Source of the DNA: Pedobacter sp.
Lineage (GTDB): Bacteria > Bacteroidota > Bacteroidia > Sphingobacteriales > Sphingobacteriaceae
Direction of reading: 5' to 3'
Assembly: GCF_031119335.1 (NCBI RefSeq)
Contig: NZ_JAVHXT010000020.1
Span: forward strand, 1-64,000
DNA length: 64,000 nucleotides
The notes under the pieces are model-generated. The model saw only the letters and a list, made by a program, of their open reading frames with translations, had not been told where the DNA came from and did no database searches. The translations under genes were made by a program, and so were the position numbers. Positions 9,014 to 17,556 of the stretch are shown piece by piece (the stretch's first letter is position 1; every line of letters starts with the position of its first letter).

Positions 9014-9433
9014 ATGAACAAAACCTTAAATAGACCCATTAGGGTTCTTGTAGCTAAAGTAGGGTTAGACGGACATGATAGAGGCGCAAAAGTAATTGCC
9101 ACTTCTCTTCGTGACGCTGGTATGGAAGTCATTTATACCGGCTTAAGGCAAACCCCAGAAATGGTTGTAAATACAGCTTTGCAGGAAGATGTTGATGCCA
9201 TCGGTATCTCTATCTTGTCTGGCGCACACATGACTGTTTTTCCAAAAGTGATAGAAATAATGAAGCAAAAAGGGCTTACCGATGTTTTAGTTACTGGCGG
9301 AGGGATTATTCCAGATGCTGATATGAAAAAACTACAGGAAATTGGTATTGGACAGCTTTTTCCTCCGGGCACAACAATGAAAGACATTGTAAACTACATT
9401 GAAAACTGGGTGGTAGAACACCGAAATTTTTAA
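9014..9433 (+). CDS. Stand-alone cobalamin-binding domain protein (methylmalonyl-CoA mutase C-terminal type)
   Basis: A 139-residue protein made only of the B12-binding Rossmann-like domain. The motif K-x-G-L-D-G-H-D-R-G at residues 16-25 contains the D-x-H-x-x-G base-off cobalamin signature, followed by S-I-L-S-G and G-G-G-I-I-P. It matches the C-terminal part of methylmalonyl-CoA mutase. No catalytic TIM-barrel subunit is present in the window. It is four bases upstream of an enoyl-CoA hydratase, so the two are translationally close and likely act in one acyl-CoA pathway. Confidence 0.9.
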   Translation: MNKTLNRPIRVLVAKVGLDGHDRGAKVIATSLRDAGMEVIYTGLRQTPEMVVNTALQEDVDAIGISILSGAHMTVFPKVIEIMKQKGLTDVLVTGGGIIPDADMKKLQEIGIGQLFPPGTTMKDIVNYIENWVVEHRNF

Positions 9434-9437
9434 CAAA

Positions 9438-10220
9438 ATGGAATATCAGCAAACATTAGCAGAATTAAAAAACGGCATCTTATATATCACGATTAACCGT
9501 CCGCAAAAACTTAATGCACTAAACAAAGAGGTATTAACAGAATTGGCTCATGCTGTAGCCTCTGCCCAAACAGACAAAGAAATTAGGGCTATTTTATTGA
9601 CTGGCGCAGGCGAGAAAGCATTTGTAGCTGGCGCTGATATTTCCGAGTTTCAGAACTACAACTTGGAAGAAGGTAGGCAACTAGCTAAAGACGGACACGA
9701 TAATGTATTTAATGCAATAGAAAATTCAACGAAGCCAGTAATTGCAGCTATTAACGGTTTTGCTTTAGGTGGCGGCTTGGAGTTAGCAATGGCCTGTCAT
9801 ATCAGAATTGCCAGCGAAAATGCTAAACTTGGTTTGCCAGAAGTCACTTTAGGCTTAATTCCAGGTTATGGCGGCACGCAACGGTTGGCACAATTGGTGG
9901 GCAAAGGCTTGGCGCTCGAAATGATTTTTACAGCCGATATGATTAGTGCAGAAAAAGCGCTACAGATTGGTTTAGTAAATCACGTTGTTCCCCAAACTGA
10001 TTTGTTAGCAAAAGCGGACGAATTGATTGAAAAAATAAAATCTAGAGCACCATTGGCATTGGCAAGCGCAATAAAGGCGGTAAATGCGGGCTTTAATCCA
10101 AAAGCAGACGGTTTCCAAACAGAGATTAACGAATTTGGCAACTGTTTCAATACAGACGATTTCAAAGAAGGCACTACGGCTTTTCTGGAAAAACGAAAAC
10201 CTGAATTTAAAGGTGTTTAG
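9438..10220 (+). CDS. Enoyl-CoA hydratase/isomerase family protein
   Basis: A 260-residue crotonase-fold enzyme likely to hydrate a 2-enoyl-CoA. Oxyanion-hole segments A-G-A-D-I-S and G-G-G-L-E-L-A-M-A-C are seen, and the catalytic Glu positions appear in A-L-G-G-G-L-E and L-P-E-V-T-L-G-L-I-P-G. The length fits short-chain enoyl-CoA hydratases. It is in an operon with the B12-binding protein. The exact substrate cannot be read from the sequence. Confidence 0.92.
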   Translation: MEYQQTLAELKNGILYITINRPQKLNALNKEVLTELAHAVASAQTDKEIRAILLTGAGEKAFVAGADISEFQNYNLEEGRQLAKDGHDNVFNAIENSTKPVIAAINGFALGGGLELAMACHIRIASENAKLGLPEVTLGLIPGYGGTQRLAQLVGKGLALEMIFTADMISAEKALQIGLVNHVVPQTDLLAKADELIEKIKSRAPLALASAIKAVNAGFNPKADGFQTEINEFGNCFNTDDFKEGTTAFLEKRKPEFKGV

Positions 10221-10355
10221 CTTTATTATCGTAAATCTACACGGTCTCTCTTCCACTCCTTTTTGGTATACATTTTGTAAAAAAGTGTAGAAAAAATTTC
10301 CCATTCGCTTTTTTTTACATATTTTAGCTATTATAACGTACGTTAAGTTAATTGT

Positions 10356-11783
10356 ATGAAGAAAATATTAATAGTTGACGATGAGATAAATATCGGATTA
10401 CTGCTTTCAAAATTTTTAACCCGAAATTCTTTCGATGTAACTAGTGCAACTAGTGGTAGTTCTGCAATGGAATACCTTTCTAAAGATCATTTTGATTTAG
10501 TGCTTTGCGACTACCGCTTGGAAGATACCGATGGTAAAGAAATGCTCGTTAAAATCAAAGAAAGTTATCCAAAAACTGGCGTGATTATCATAACAGGTTA
10601 CTCTGATATTAAACTAGCTGTGGAGTTAATTAAGCTTGGCGCCTATGATTATATTACAAAGCCGTTATATCCAGACGAAATTCTAAACACAATCAACAAA
10701 GCTATTGAAACACAAATTGCTTTGAACGAAAGTACACCTGAGGTAGAAACAACTAGTGGCCAAGACAAACCTAAAGCAAGCAAAGGCAATTACACCTTTA
10801 CCGATGAGTTTGTGATTGGGCAAAGTGGAGCTTCTAAAGATTTAATGAAACAAATTTTATTAGTTGCCCCTACAGCTTACAGTGTTATTTTAATGGGAGA
10901 TAGCGGTACAGGTAAAGAATCTGTAGCTAAAGCTATCCACCTGAATAGCCCTAGAAAAGACAAACCTTTTGTGGCTATGGATTGTGGCTCATTAACTAAA
11001 GAACTAGCCGGAAGCGAATTTTTTGGTCACGAAAAAGGATCATTTACAGGTGCACTGTACACTAAAATTGGTCACTTCGAAATGGCAAATGGTGGAACTT
11101 TATTTTTAGATGAGGTTGGAAATCTATCTTACGATATCCAAGCTGCACTACTGAGAACAGTTCAAGAGCGCAAAATTAAACGCATTGGCAGTACCAAAGA
11201 GATTGACTTAGATGTGAGAATTATTGTAGCAACTAACGAAAATCTTCAAGATGCCATTTCAAAAGGCAGATTTAGAGAAGATCTTTACCATCGTTTCAAC
11301 GAATTTTCTATTAATCTTCCGCCAATTAGCCAAAGAGGCAAGGATATTTTAGCATTTGCTGAGAGTTTCTTACAGTTAGCCAATCAGGAATTGAGTAAAA
11401 ACATTAAGGGGTTTTCAGATGAGGTAGTTGATTGCTTCTTAACTTACAACTGGCCGGGAAATGTAAGAGAACTAAAAAATGTGGTGCGCAGAGCAACTTT
11501 ACTTACAGAAACCGACGAAATTCAGCTGAAAGCCCTTCCGCTAGAAATATCAACTTATGCCAAAGCGCCTGTGCTAAATAATTTCGCCAGTACATCGGCA
11601 GAAAACACAGAGCGTAACAAGCCTAGAGATTTGAAAAATGCAGCGCTAGAGGCAGAGTATGAGACAATCCTGAAAGTGCTAAGAGAAGTGAATTTCAACA
11701 AAACGAAAGCCGCTAAAATTTTAAATATTGACAGGAAGACTCTTTACAATAAGATGAAAGCAATTGACCTCGACAATAAATAG
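10356..11783 (+). CDS. NtrC-family sigma-54-dependent response regulator
   Basis: A 475-residue regulator with three domains. The receiver (1-120) has Asp8/Asp9, the phospho-accepting Asp52 and Lys102. The AAA+ domain (about 152-385) has Walker A G-D-S-G-T-G-K at 181-187, Walker B G-G-T-L-F-L-D-E at 246-253 and the sigma-54 contact loop as G-S-F-T-G-A instead of the usual GAFTGA. A Fis-type helix-turn-helix closes the protein. It activates RpoN promoters. It heads a four-gene signalling cluster, three bases before the kinase gene. Confidence 0.95.
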   Translation: MKKILIVDDEINIGLLLSKFLTRNSFDVTSATSGSSAMEYLSKDHFDLVLCDYRLEDTDGKEMLVKIKESYPKTGVIIITGYSDIKLAVELIKLGAYDYITKPLYPDEILNTINKAIETQIALNESTPEVETTSGQDKPKASKGNYTFTDEFVIGQSGASKDLMKQILLVAPTAYSVILMGDSGTGKESVAKAIHLNSPRKDKPFVAMDCGSLTKELAGSEFFGHEKGSFTGALYTKIGHFEMANGGTLFLDEVGNLSYDIQAALLRTVQERKIKRIGSTKEIDLDVRIIVATNENLQDAISKGRFREDLYHRFNEFSINLPPISQRGKDILAFAESFLQLANQELSKNIKGFSDEVVDCFLTYNWPGNVRELKNVVRRATLLTETDEIQLKALPLEISTYAKAPVLNNFASTSAENTERNKPRDLKNAALEAEYETILKVLREVNFNKTKAAKILNIDRKTLYNKMKAIDLDNK

Positions 11784-11786
11784 ACA

Positions 11787-14237
11787 GTGCTTAGTTTATT
11801 TAAAAAATCTGGCCCTTCTAGGTTTAAAAACCGTTACAATATTTCCAAGAAAATATTATGGATAGTAATGTTGCTATGTATAGCTCCATTACTTTCTGTG
11901 GTATTGGATATTGCCTTTGGAAATGTTTCGCAGAAGATTCTTTTTTTTAACTTGAACACTAATTTTTACACGAGTGTTTGGACCACTTTTGGCATAGCCG
12001 CAGCGTTATTTACGGGCGTGCTTGCCATGATAGATTATAATATCCGGAAAGAGTTAACGATTACACTTTTTGGCATCACGCTTTTTATTTCTGCCATCCT
12101 CGACGTTTACTACCTATTGATTTTAAATGAAAATGCGACAGGTTTTTCAGATACCTCTGGCACTTTGTATTTCATTTGGTGGATTAACAGGATGTTTTAT
12201 TCCCTAACACTGTTGATCGGCACCTTCGTATACCTCAGAATAAAATCTAAAAACCTTCGGAGTCTTGAACAAAAACGTAAAATTTTATGGAGAACTGCCA
12301 TTTTTTGCTTTTTTGCTGGAATAGCCTGCGTATTAACCATCGCAAATACTGACGCCATTTTACGGCATAAACTCGTGTTTGACAAAGTAGTTCAAATCGA
12401 TTTATTCTCTTTTTTGCCATTAATACTGCTGTTTGTTTGGGCCACTTTCTTTTTGCCTAAGTTTATGCTACGTTTTCATAGCATCTTTTCAAAACTGCTT
12501 ATTTTAAGTATTGCGCCGCTTCTGTTAGCTCAGTTATTTATGGCTTTGAGCACCAATGCTTTCGACACCTATTTTAATGCAGCGCACTACCTCCGCTTCA
12601 TTAGTTATTTGGTGCCTTTAACTGGTATTATCCTTAATTATGTAGAAACCGTTAGGAACGAGCAGCGCATTATTGCTAAACTAGATGTAGAAGTAAGGGA
12701 AAAACAAGCTTTAACGGCTAATTTAATAGAAAGAGAAGGCTTATTGGCGAACGCAGAAAAAATATCTAAACTGGGTAGTTGGGAACTCGATATCAAAACA
12801 AACTCGTACAAATGGTCTGACGAGTTATATCGTATTTATGGCTTCGAAGGTAATTCATTTCAACCCACACACGCCATTGCCGAGCGGGTAATTGTACCAG
12901 AATACAAGCAAAAATTAAGCAAAGAATTATCTAATGCTGTTAAGAATAAAACTTCATTTGCTGCCGAATATCAAATCATTCAGCCTAATGGCGAAAAAAG
13001 ATATGTGCTTAACCAAGGATATTTTGCTGGTAAGGAACATAAGCTCGTAGGTACCATTCAAGACATTACCGAGCTTAAAGAAGCTACACTTAAACTAAGA
13101 AAAAATGAAACTCTGCTACGCGAAGGCGAGGCTGTTTCTAATAATGGTAGCTGGGAATGGCACTCTAAAAACGAGTACATGTTCTGGTCTGATGAGATGT
13201 TCAACATACATGGCTACTTACCACACTCTACCGTTGTTACCATCAATTCTTATTTCGGTTTTGTACATCAAGAAGATTCAGCCGAGCTCAAAAAGATTTT
13301 TGCAGAAGCCAGATCGAGTAAAACATCATTTAAAGCTAATTACAGAATTATTAGGCCAAACGGCGAAATAAGATACGTTTCTACCACGGCAAAATTTAAA
13401 GAAGATGAAATTGGTGATGGTTATTCATACTTAGGAAATACGCAAGATGTTACGCAGTTAAAAGAAACACAAAGGAAACTCGAAGAAAAGATAAACGAGC
13501 TAAATGTTTCAAACAAAGACCTAGAGCAGTTCGCTTATGTGGCTTCGCATGATTTGCAGGAACCGTTAAGAAAAATTAGAGCATTTGGCGATCGGTTAAA
13601 AACAAGGTTTACCGAGCATATCAACGAAGAAGGGCAAGATTACATCGAAAGGATGCAAAACGCAGCAGAGCGGATGCAGATTTTGATTGACGATCTGCTG
13701 GCTTTCTCAAAAGTTACCCGCGAAGCCAAAGAGTTTCACAAAATCAACCTCAATGAATTGCTCACAAAAGTACTGCACGATTTAGATTATACCATAGAAA
13801 CCACCAATGCTAAAGTATCGTTATCGGTAAATGAAGAGGTTGAAGGAATTGCCGCACAACTGGCTCAAGTGTTCCAAAACATCATTAGTAACTCTTTAAA
13901 ATTTATCAAGCCAGATACACAACCTGCAATAGATATTTCTTCACAAACACTATTGGGAAGCGCTATTCCTATAATAGGAATTTCCCAGAATTCGACTTAT
14001 TGTGTGGTTAAAATTACCGACAATGGCATTGGCTTCGACGAGAGTTATGCTGGCAAAATTTTCGATCTATTTCAGCGATTGCACGCTAGAACAGAATATA
14101 AAGGAACTGGCATTGGGTTGGCCATCTGCAAGAAAATTGTAGAAAATCACTCTGGCTTCATCTTCGCAAAAAGTAAAGAAGGCGAAGGAGCTTCATTTTT
14201 TATCGTTTTACCCCTTAAACCTAACGCGGCTCCATGA
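11787..14237 (+). CDS. Membrane PAS sensor histidine kinase
   Basis: An 816-residue kinase starting at GTG. Seven or eight hydrophobic segments fill residues 20-290, forming an MASE-like sensor. Two PAS domains with C-terminal PAC motifs follow (about 315-430 and 440-560). The HisKA H-box is A-S-H-D-L-Q-E-P-L, and the ATPase domain has N-I-I-S-N-S-L-K, D-N-G-I-G-F and G-T-G-I-G-L-A. The H-box type is that of phytochrome-like kinases. It overlaps the next receiver gene by four bases and is the likely partner of one or more regulators in the cluster. Confidence 0.93.
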   Translation: MLSLFKKSGPSRFKNRYNISKKILWIVMLLCIAPLLSVVLDIAFGNVSQKILFFNLNTNFYTSVWTTFGIAAALFTGVLAMIDYNIRKELTITLFGITLFISAILDVYYLLILNENATGFSDTSGTLYFIWWINRMFYSLTLLIGTFVYLRIKSKNLRSLEQKRKILWRTAIFCFFAGIACVLTIANTDAILRHKLVFDKVVQIDLFSFLPLILLFVWATFFLPKFMLRFHSIFSKLLILSIAPLLLAQLFMALSTNAFDTYFNAAHYLRFISYLVPLTGIILNYVETVRNEQRIIAKLDVEVREKQALTANLIEREGLLANAEKISKLGSWELDIKTNSYKWSDELYRIYGFEGNSFQPTHAIAERVIVPEYKQKLSKELSNAVKNKTSFAAEYQIIQPNGEKRYVLNQGYFAGKEHKLVGTIQDITELKEATLKLRKNETLLREGEAVSNNGSWEWHSKNEYMFWSDEMFNIHGYLPHSTVVTINSYFGFVHQEDSAELKKIFAEARSSKTSFKANYRIIRPNGEIRYVSTTAKFKEDEIGDGYSYLGNTQDVTQLKETQRKLEEKINELNVSNKDLEQFAYVASHDLQEPLRKIRAFGDRLKTRFTEHINEEGQDYIERMQNAAERMQILIDDLLAFSKVTREAKEFHKINLNELLTKVLHDLDYTIETTNAKVSLSVNEEVEGIAAQLAQVFQNIISNSLKFIKPDTQPAIDISSQTLLGSAIPIIGISQNSTYCVVKITDNGIGFDESYAGKIFDLFQRLHARTEYKGTGIGLAICKKIVENHSGFIFAKSKEGEGASFFIVLPLKPNAAP

Positions 14238-14635
14238 CAAAAATGCACCCACTTATTTTAATTGCCGAAGACGACCCTGATGATGCTTTGATGCTTAAAG
14301 ATGCTTTTTCAGAAATTAACCAGAATGCAGTAACCTTTTTAAATAACGGAAAATTATTGATAGAACATATACAAAAACTATTGCTTAACAATGAAATGCC
14401 CAATTTGGTAGTTATAGATTTAAATATGCCAGTATTAGATGGTAGAGGCGTAATAAAAGAGCTTAGAAAAAGTGATCAAACCAAAAATATACCGCTTGTA
14501 GTGCTGTCTACAACAAAAAATAAAGAAGATATCGATTCGGTAATGGAACTTGGCGCAGATCAGTTTTTTACCAAACCAGCTTCTTTTAAAGATTTAGTGA
14601 ATATCACTACAAACATGGCAAGCAAATGGCTTTAA
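14234..14635 (+). CDS. Single-domain response regulator (Rcp1-like)
   Basis: A 133-residue receiver domain with E-D-D at 12-14, phospho-accepting Asp62 in V-V-I-D-L-N-M-P, the S-T-T switch threonine region and Lys in F-T-K-P. It lacks an output domain. It begins within the ATGA overlap with the kinase, and receivers of this type commonly pair with H-D-L-Q-E-P kinases. It probably relays or drains phosphate. Confidence 0.93.
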   Translation: MTKMHPLILIAEDDPDDALMLKDAFSEINQNAVTFLNNGKLLIEHIQKLLLNNEMPNLVVIDLNMPVLDGRGVIKELRKSDQTKNIPLVVLSTTKNKEDIDSVMELGADQFFTKPASFKDLVNITTNMASKWL

Positions 14636-14649
14636 TCTAATTTAAAAAT

Positions 14650-16092
14650 ATGAGCAAAATAAAGGTTTTATTAATTGATGATGATGAAGATGACTATATC
14701 ATCACCAAAGATGTTTTTAATCGTATAAATGGAGCCGAAAGATATGAACTCACTTGGATAGACACATTCGAGAAAGGCATTAATGCCGTGTTAAAGCATC
14801 AGTTTGATATTTATTTGGTAGATTATAGATTGGGCAAACACACCGGTGTTGATTTGGTTAATGAAGCCGTTCTTTCAGGTATTAAGGAACCCATCATTAT
14901 TCTAACAGGAAAAGGCGACTATAAAATTGATGAAGAGGCGATGAATGTTGGTGCGGCAGACTATCTTATCAAGGACAAAATTGAACCTGATACACTAGAC
15001 CGTAGCATCCGCTATGCGCTAAAGCAAAGCGAAACTTTAAAGGCCTTAAAAGAAAGCGAAAATAAATTCAAGATCATTTTCGACAAAGCTAAAGAACCTA
15101 TTTTGATATCCGATTATACTGGAAAAATACACGACATCAATAAAGCTGGCTTACAATTTTTTGGTTACCACATCAAAGAAATGTTAGAACTTAATGATAG
15201 AAGTCTATTCTACACGCAAGAAGACCGTGAAAATTTTATCCAAGAATTAGAAACTAAGGGTGCTGTAAGCGATTTTGAATGTCAGATGGTGTCTAACAAG
15301 GGGCAGGTTTACTTCTGTAGCTTATCTTCTTTCTTGCAGATAGACCCGCAAAACATGGTAGAAGTTTACCATACGATTATCCACGATCTTACACACCGAA
15401 AGCATCAAGAAACGAAGTTTATACACGAAAGTAAGTTTTCTATCTCGGAGCATATCGCCAAAGGCTTTGCAGAGGAAATCAGAAATCCGCTATCGACTAT
15501 TAATTTGGTGCTGTATGACCTTACTACAGACGAAAGTTTGGCTTATAACGAAACCCTTCAATCTAATCTTGAGACGATAAAGAACAACATAGACGACATT
15601 AACCAGCTCACTCGAAATTTTATTGAGAGTACTGAGAATAAGCCTATCTCTACTCAAAAAAATGGTATTAATCAAGTTATAGAAGAAGCCTTGGCAGAAA
15701 TTAATGATCTGATATTAGGACATCGGATCGTACTGGAAAAACATTTACTTCCTTCAGAAGTGTATCTGTCTATCGATAAAAAACAAATCAAAAAGGCTTT
15801 GGTTAACATTTTAAAGAATGCGGTAGAAGGCATGGAAACCTATCCAAAAGTGTTAAATATTAGCAGTATCAACGATAGCGGCTTTTACTCCATATTAATA
15901 GAAGACAATGGCAAAGGCATCAATCAGGACTTAGAGCACCAAATCTTCGAACCATTTTTCACTACCAAAAAGGACGCAGAAGGCTTAGGCTTAACAGAAG
16001 CTGAAAGGACTTTATTAGCTCATAATGGTAATATCGTTTTTAAGCCGCAAGAGAATGGAAGCTTATTTGTAGTGAAGTTGCCTATCAATTAA
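14650..16092 (+). CDS. Receiver-PAS-histidine kinase protein lacking the phospho-accepting His
   Basis: A 480-residue cytoplasmic protein. The receiver (1-125) is intact with D-D-D at 10-12, Asp58 and a lysine in L-I-K-D. A PAS domain spans about 130-250. The dimerisation motif reads A-E-E-I-R-N-P-L, with Glu275 where the family has His. The ATPase domain keeps the N-box N-I-L-K-N-A-V-E and E-D-N-G-K-G-I, but its G2 box reads A-E-G-L-G-L rather than G-T-G-L-G-L. It is probably unable to autophosphorylate in the usual way. It ends the cluster before a strong terminator. Confidence 0.85.
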   Translation: MSKIKVLLIDDDEDDYIITKDVFNRINGAERYELTWIDTFEKGINAVLKHQFDIYLVDYRLGKHTGVDLVNEAVLSGIKEPIIILTGKGDYKIDEEAMNVGAADYLIKDKIEPDTLDRSIRYALKQSETLKALKESENKFKIIFDKAKEPILISDYTGKIHDINKAGLQFFGYHIKEMLELNDRSLFYTQEDRENFIQELETKGAVSDFECQMVSNKGQVYFCSLSSFLQIDPQNMVEVYHTIIHDLTHRKHQETKFIHESKFSISEHIAKGFAEEIRNPLSTINLVLYDLTTDESLAYNETLQSNLETIKNNIDDINQLTRNFIESTENKPISTQKNGINQVIEEALAEINDLILGHRIVLEKHLLPSEVYLSIDKKQIKKALVNILKNAVEGMETYPKVLNISSINDSGFYSILIEDNGKGINQDLEHQIFEPFFTTKKDAEGLGLTEAERTLLAHNGNIVFKPQENGSLFVVKLPIN

Positions 16093-16149
16093 ATTAAGCT
16101 CAACAACCTCTTTAATACACATTTCGAATAAATAAATATCTAAATATCT

Positions 16150-16180
16150 AAAGGCGGGTGAGGACACCCGCCTTTGTATT
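16150..16180 (+). terminator. Rho-independent terminator of the signalling cluster
   Basis: A perfect 11-base stem, aaaggcgggtg at 16150-16160 with cacccgccttt at 16165-16175, closes a four-base loop and runs into T-rich sequence. Confidence 0.85.
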
Positions 16181-16398
16181 TACTATAAAATAATCTGTTT
16201 CTAAAATTTAACTCAAAAACGGAATAATATTTGTTTTTGGTTTGTTAAGGCTCTTTTTTTAACTATATTGGGATATTCGATTTGACGGAAGACGATCTTT
16301 AGATAAAAAACAAAAACTTAAAACAATTTTTATTTTTAGGTAGTTTAAACAGTATAGTTTAGATAACTTTTCATTTTTTAACATAAAACTATAAAAAC
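16181..16398. other. AT-rich upstream region of the YtxH operon
   Basis: After the terminator, about 220 bases of very AT-rich sequence lead to the YtxH gene. I see no gene or strong fold; it presumably holds the promoter, but no clear TAnnTTTG box is found. Confidence 0.5.
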
Positions 16399-16665
16399 AT
16401 GAGCGATAACTCGAAAGTAGTAGTAGCCTTATTAGCAGGCTTAGCTGCAGGAGCAGCATTAGGAATACTGTTTGCACCTGACAAAGGTACTGACACTCGC
16501 GACAAGCTGGGTCAATCTTTGAAAGATTTTGGCGACTCGATTAAAGACAGAGCTGCAGATGAGATCAACAATTTAAGCAGCCTAAAAGATAAAGTGGTAA
16601 ACTCTATCAAAGGCAAACTTCGCGACGTAGAGCAAGAATACTCTGACGAAGTAGAACACGTGTAA
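16399..16665 (+). CDS. YtxH domain-containing protein
   Basis: An 88-residue protein with one N-terminal hydrophobic segment rich in Ala and Gly (A-L-L-A-G-L-A-A-G-A-A-L-G), then F-A-P-D-K-G, the YtxH signature, and a charged helical tail. YtxH proteins are associated with general stress responses in Bacillus; the molecular role is unknown. It heads a three-gene operon with a holin-like protein. Confidence 0.85.
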   Translation: MSDNSKVVVALLAGLAAGAALGILFAPDKGTDTRDKLGQSLKDFGDSIKDRAADEINNLSSLKDKVVNSIKGKLRDVEQEYSDEVEHV

Positions 16666-16685
16666 GAAAACTCTAATAAACGGTA

Positions 16686-17057
16686 ATGGAAGAAAAGAAA
16701 GAAAAAAATATTGAAGAGCTCGTAGCCGATGCCAAGAGTTATGTAGATAGTCGTTTAGACTATATTCATCTAAAATCGGTAAAGAAGGGTTCTAAATTAT
16801 TTGCCGACCTAATTACCAATACGGTAGTTGTAGTTTGTTTCCTTTTAGCCTTTTTATTGGGCACTATTACGCTTGCCTTATATCTCGCAGAGGTTTTTGG
16901 CAGTATGGTAGCAGGTTTCGGCTGCGTGGCGGGTGTTTACTTGCTTTTATCCATTATCGTTTTCCTTACCAAGGATAACATTATCGAGAAGATATTGGTG
17001 AATATGTTTATTAGAAAATACTTTAATAAAATAGCAGATAAAGACGATGAGGCATAA
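16686..17057 (+). CDS. Phage holin-like superfamily membrane protein
   Basis: A 123-residue protein with a charged N-terminus, two transmembrane segments (about residues 50-75 and 80-102) and a basic C-terminus. It fits the Phage_holin_3_6 family, which in chromosomes usually accompanies YtxH genes and has no shown lytic role. Its end overlaps the next gene by 11 bases, pointing to translational coupling. Confidence 0.75.
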   Translation: MEEKKEKNIEELVADAKSYVDSRLDYIHLKSVKKGSKLFADLITNTVVVVCFLLAFLLGTITLALYLAEVFGSMVAGFGCVAGVYLLLSIIVFLTKDNIIEKILVNMFIRKYFNKIADKDDEA

Positions 17058-17490
17058 AGACATAAAATCCTTGGCAGAATTAGAGATTGAGATTAGCCGT
17101 GTTAAAGTTGAATATCAGCTAAAAGAAACACAGTTAAAGGAAGATGCTAAAACTTACATCAAGCAGTTTTCTCCTATAAACCTAATTAAGAATTTTCTGA
17201 ATCCACAGAGCTTGACCAAGTTAGATGAGAAAACAAATATAAGCGGTACCATCATGTCGTTTCTCTTGCCGCTTTTCCTAAATAAAACTGTATTCAGAGG
17301 CTCTGGCTTTATCACCAAAAGTTTAGCGGCCTTGGTTTCTGGCAAAATTGGAAAAACTTTAGATGCGGAAAGTTTAACTGGCTTTTTCGGTAAAGCAAAG
17401 TCTTTATTTACTTCACTAACATCTAAAAGGAAAAAAGCTGATGTGAATTTTGTAGACTACGGCATTCCGCCAGACAGTGAAACTTATTAA
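17047..17490 (+). CDS. Hypothetical protein of the YtxH operon
   Basis: A 147-residue basic protein not recognised as a named family. The first 45 residues are strongly charged and helical, possibly coiled coil. A moderately hydrophobic middle (S-F-L-L-P-L-F-L-N) may associate with the membrane. Its start lies inside the upstream gene and a terminator follows, so it closes the three-gene operon. Confidence 0.75.
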   Translation: MRHKDIKSLAELEIEISRVKVEYQLKETQLKEDAKTYIKQFSPINLIKNFLNPQSLTKLDEKTNISGTIMSFLLPLFLNKTVFRGSGFITKSLAALVSGKIGKTLDAESLTGFFGKAKSLFTSLTSKRKKADVNFVDYGIPPDSETY

Positions 17491-17518
17491 ATGTTTTATC
17501 TTCAAAAAGAAGAAATTT

Positions 17519-17550
17519 AAGCTCCTAATCCATATTAAGAGCTTTTTTTA
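17519..17550. terminator. Terminator between convergent genes
   Basis: Stem aagctc at 17519-17524 pairs with gagctt at 17539-17544, followed by seven T residues. It ends the YtxH operon; its complement is less suited to the opposite strand. Confidence 0.7.
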
Positions 17551-17556
17551 TGAAGA

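Noticed and set aside
12197..12385. Minus-strand frame inside the PAS kinase gene
   Set aside because: It is a shadow of the membrane-segment codons of the kinase, with no supporting context.
16686..17057. Holin-like protein as evidence of a prophage
   Set aside because: No other phage gene is nearby, and this family is common in bacterial chromosomes beside YtxH genes.
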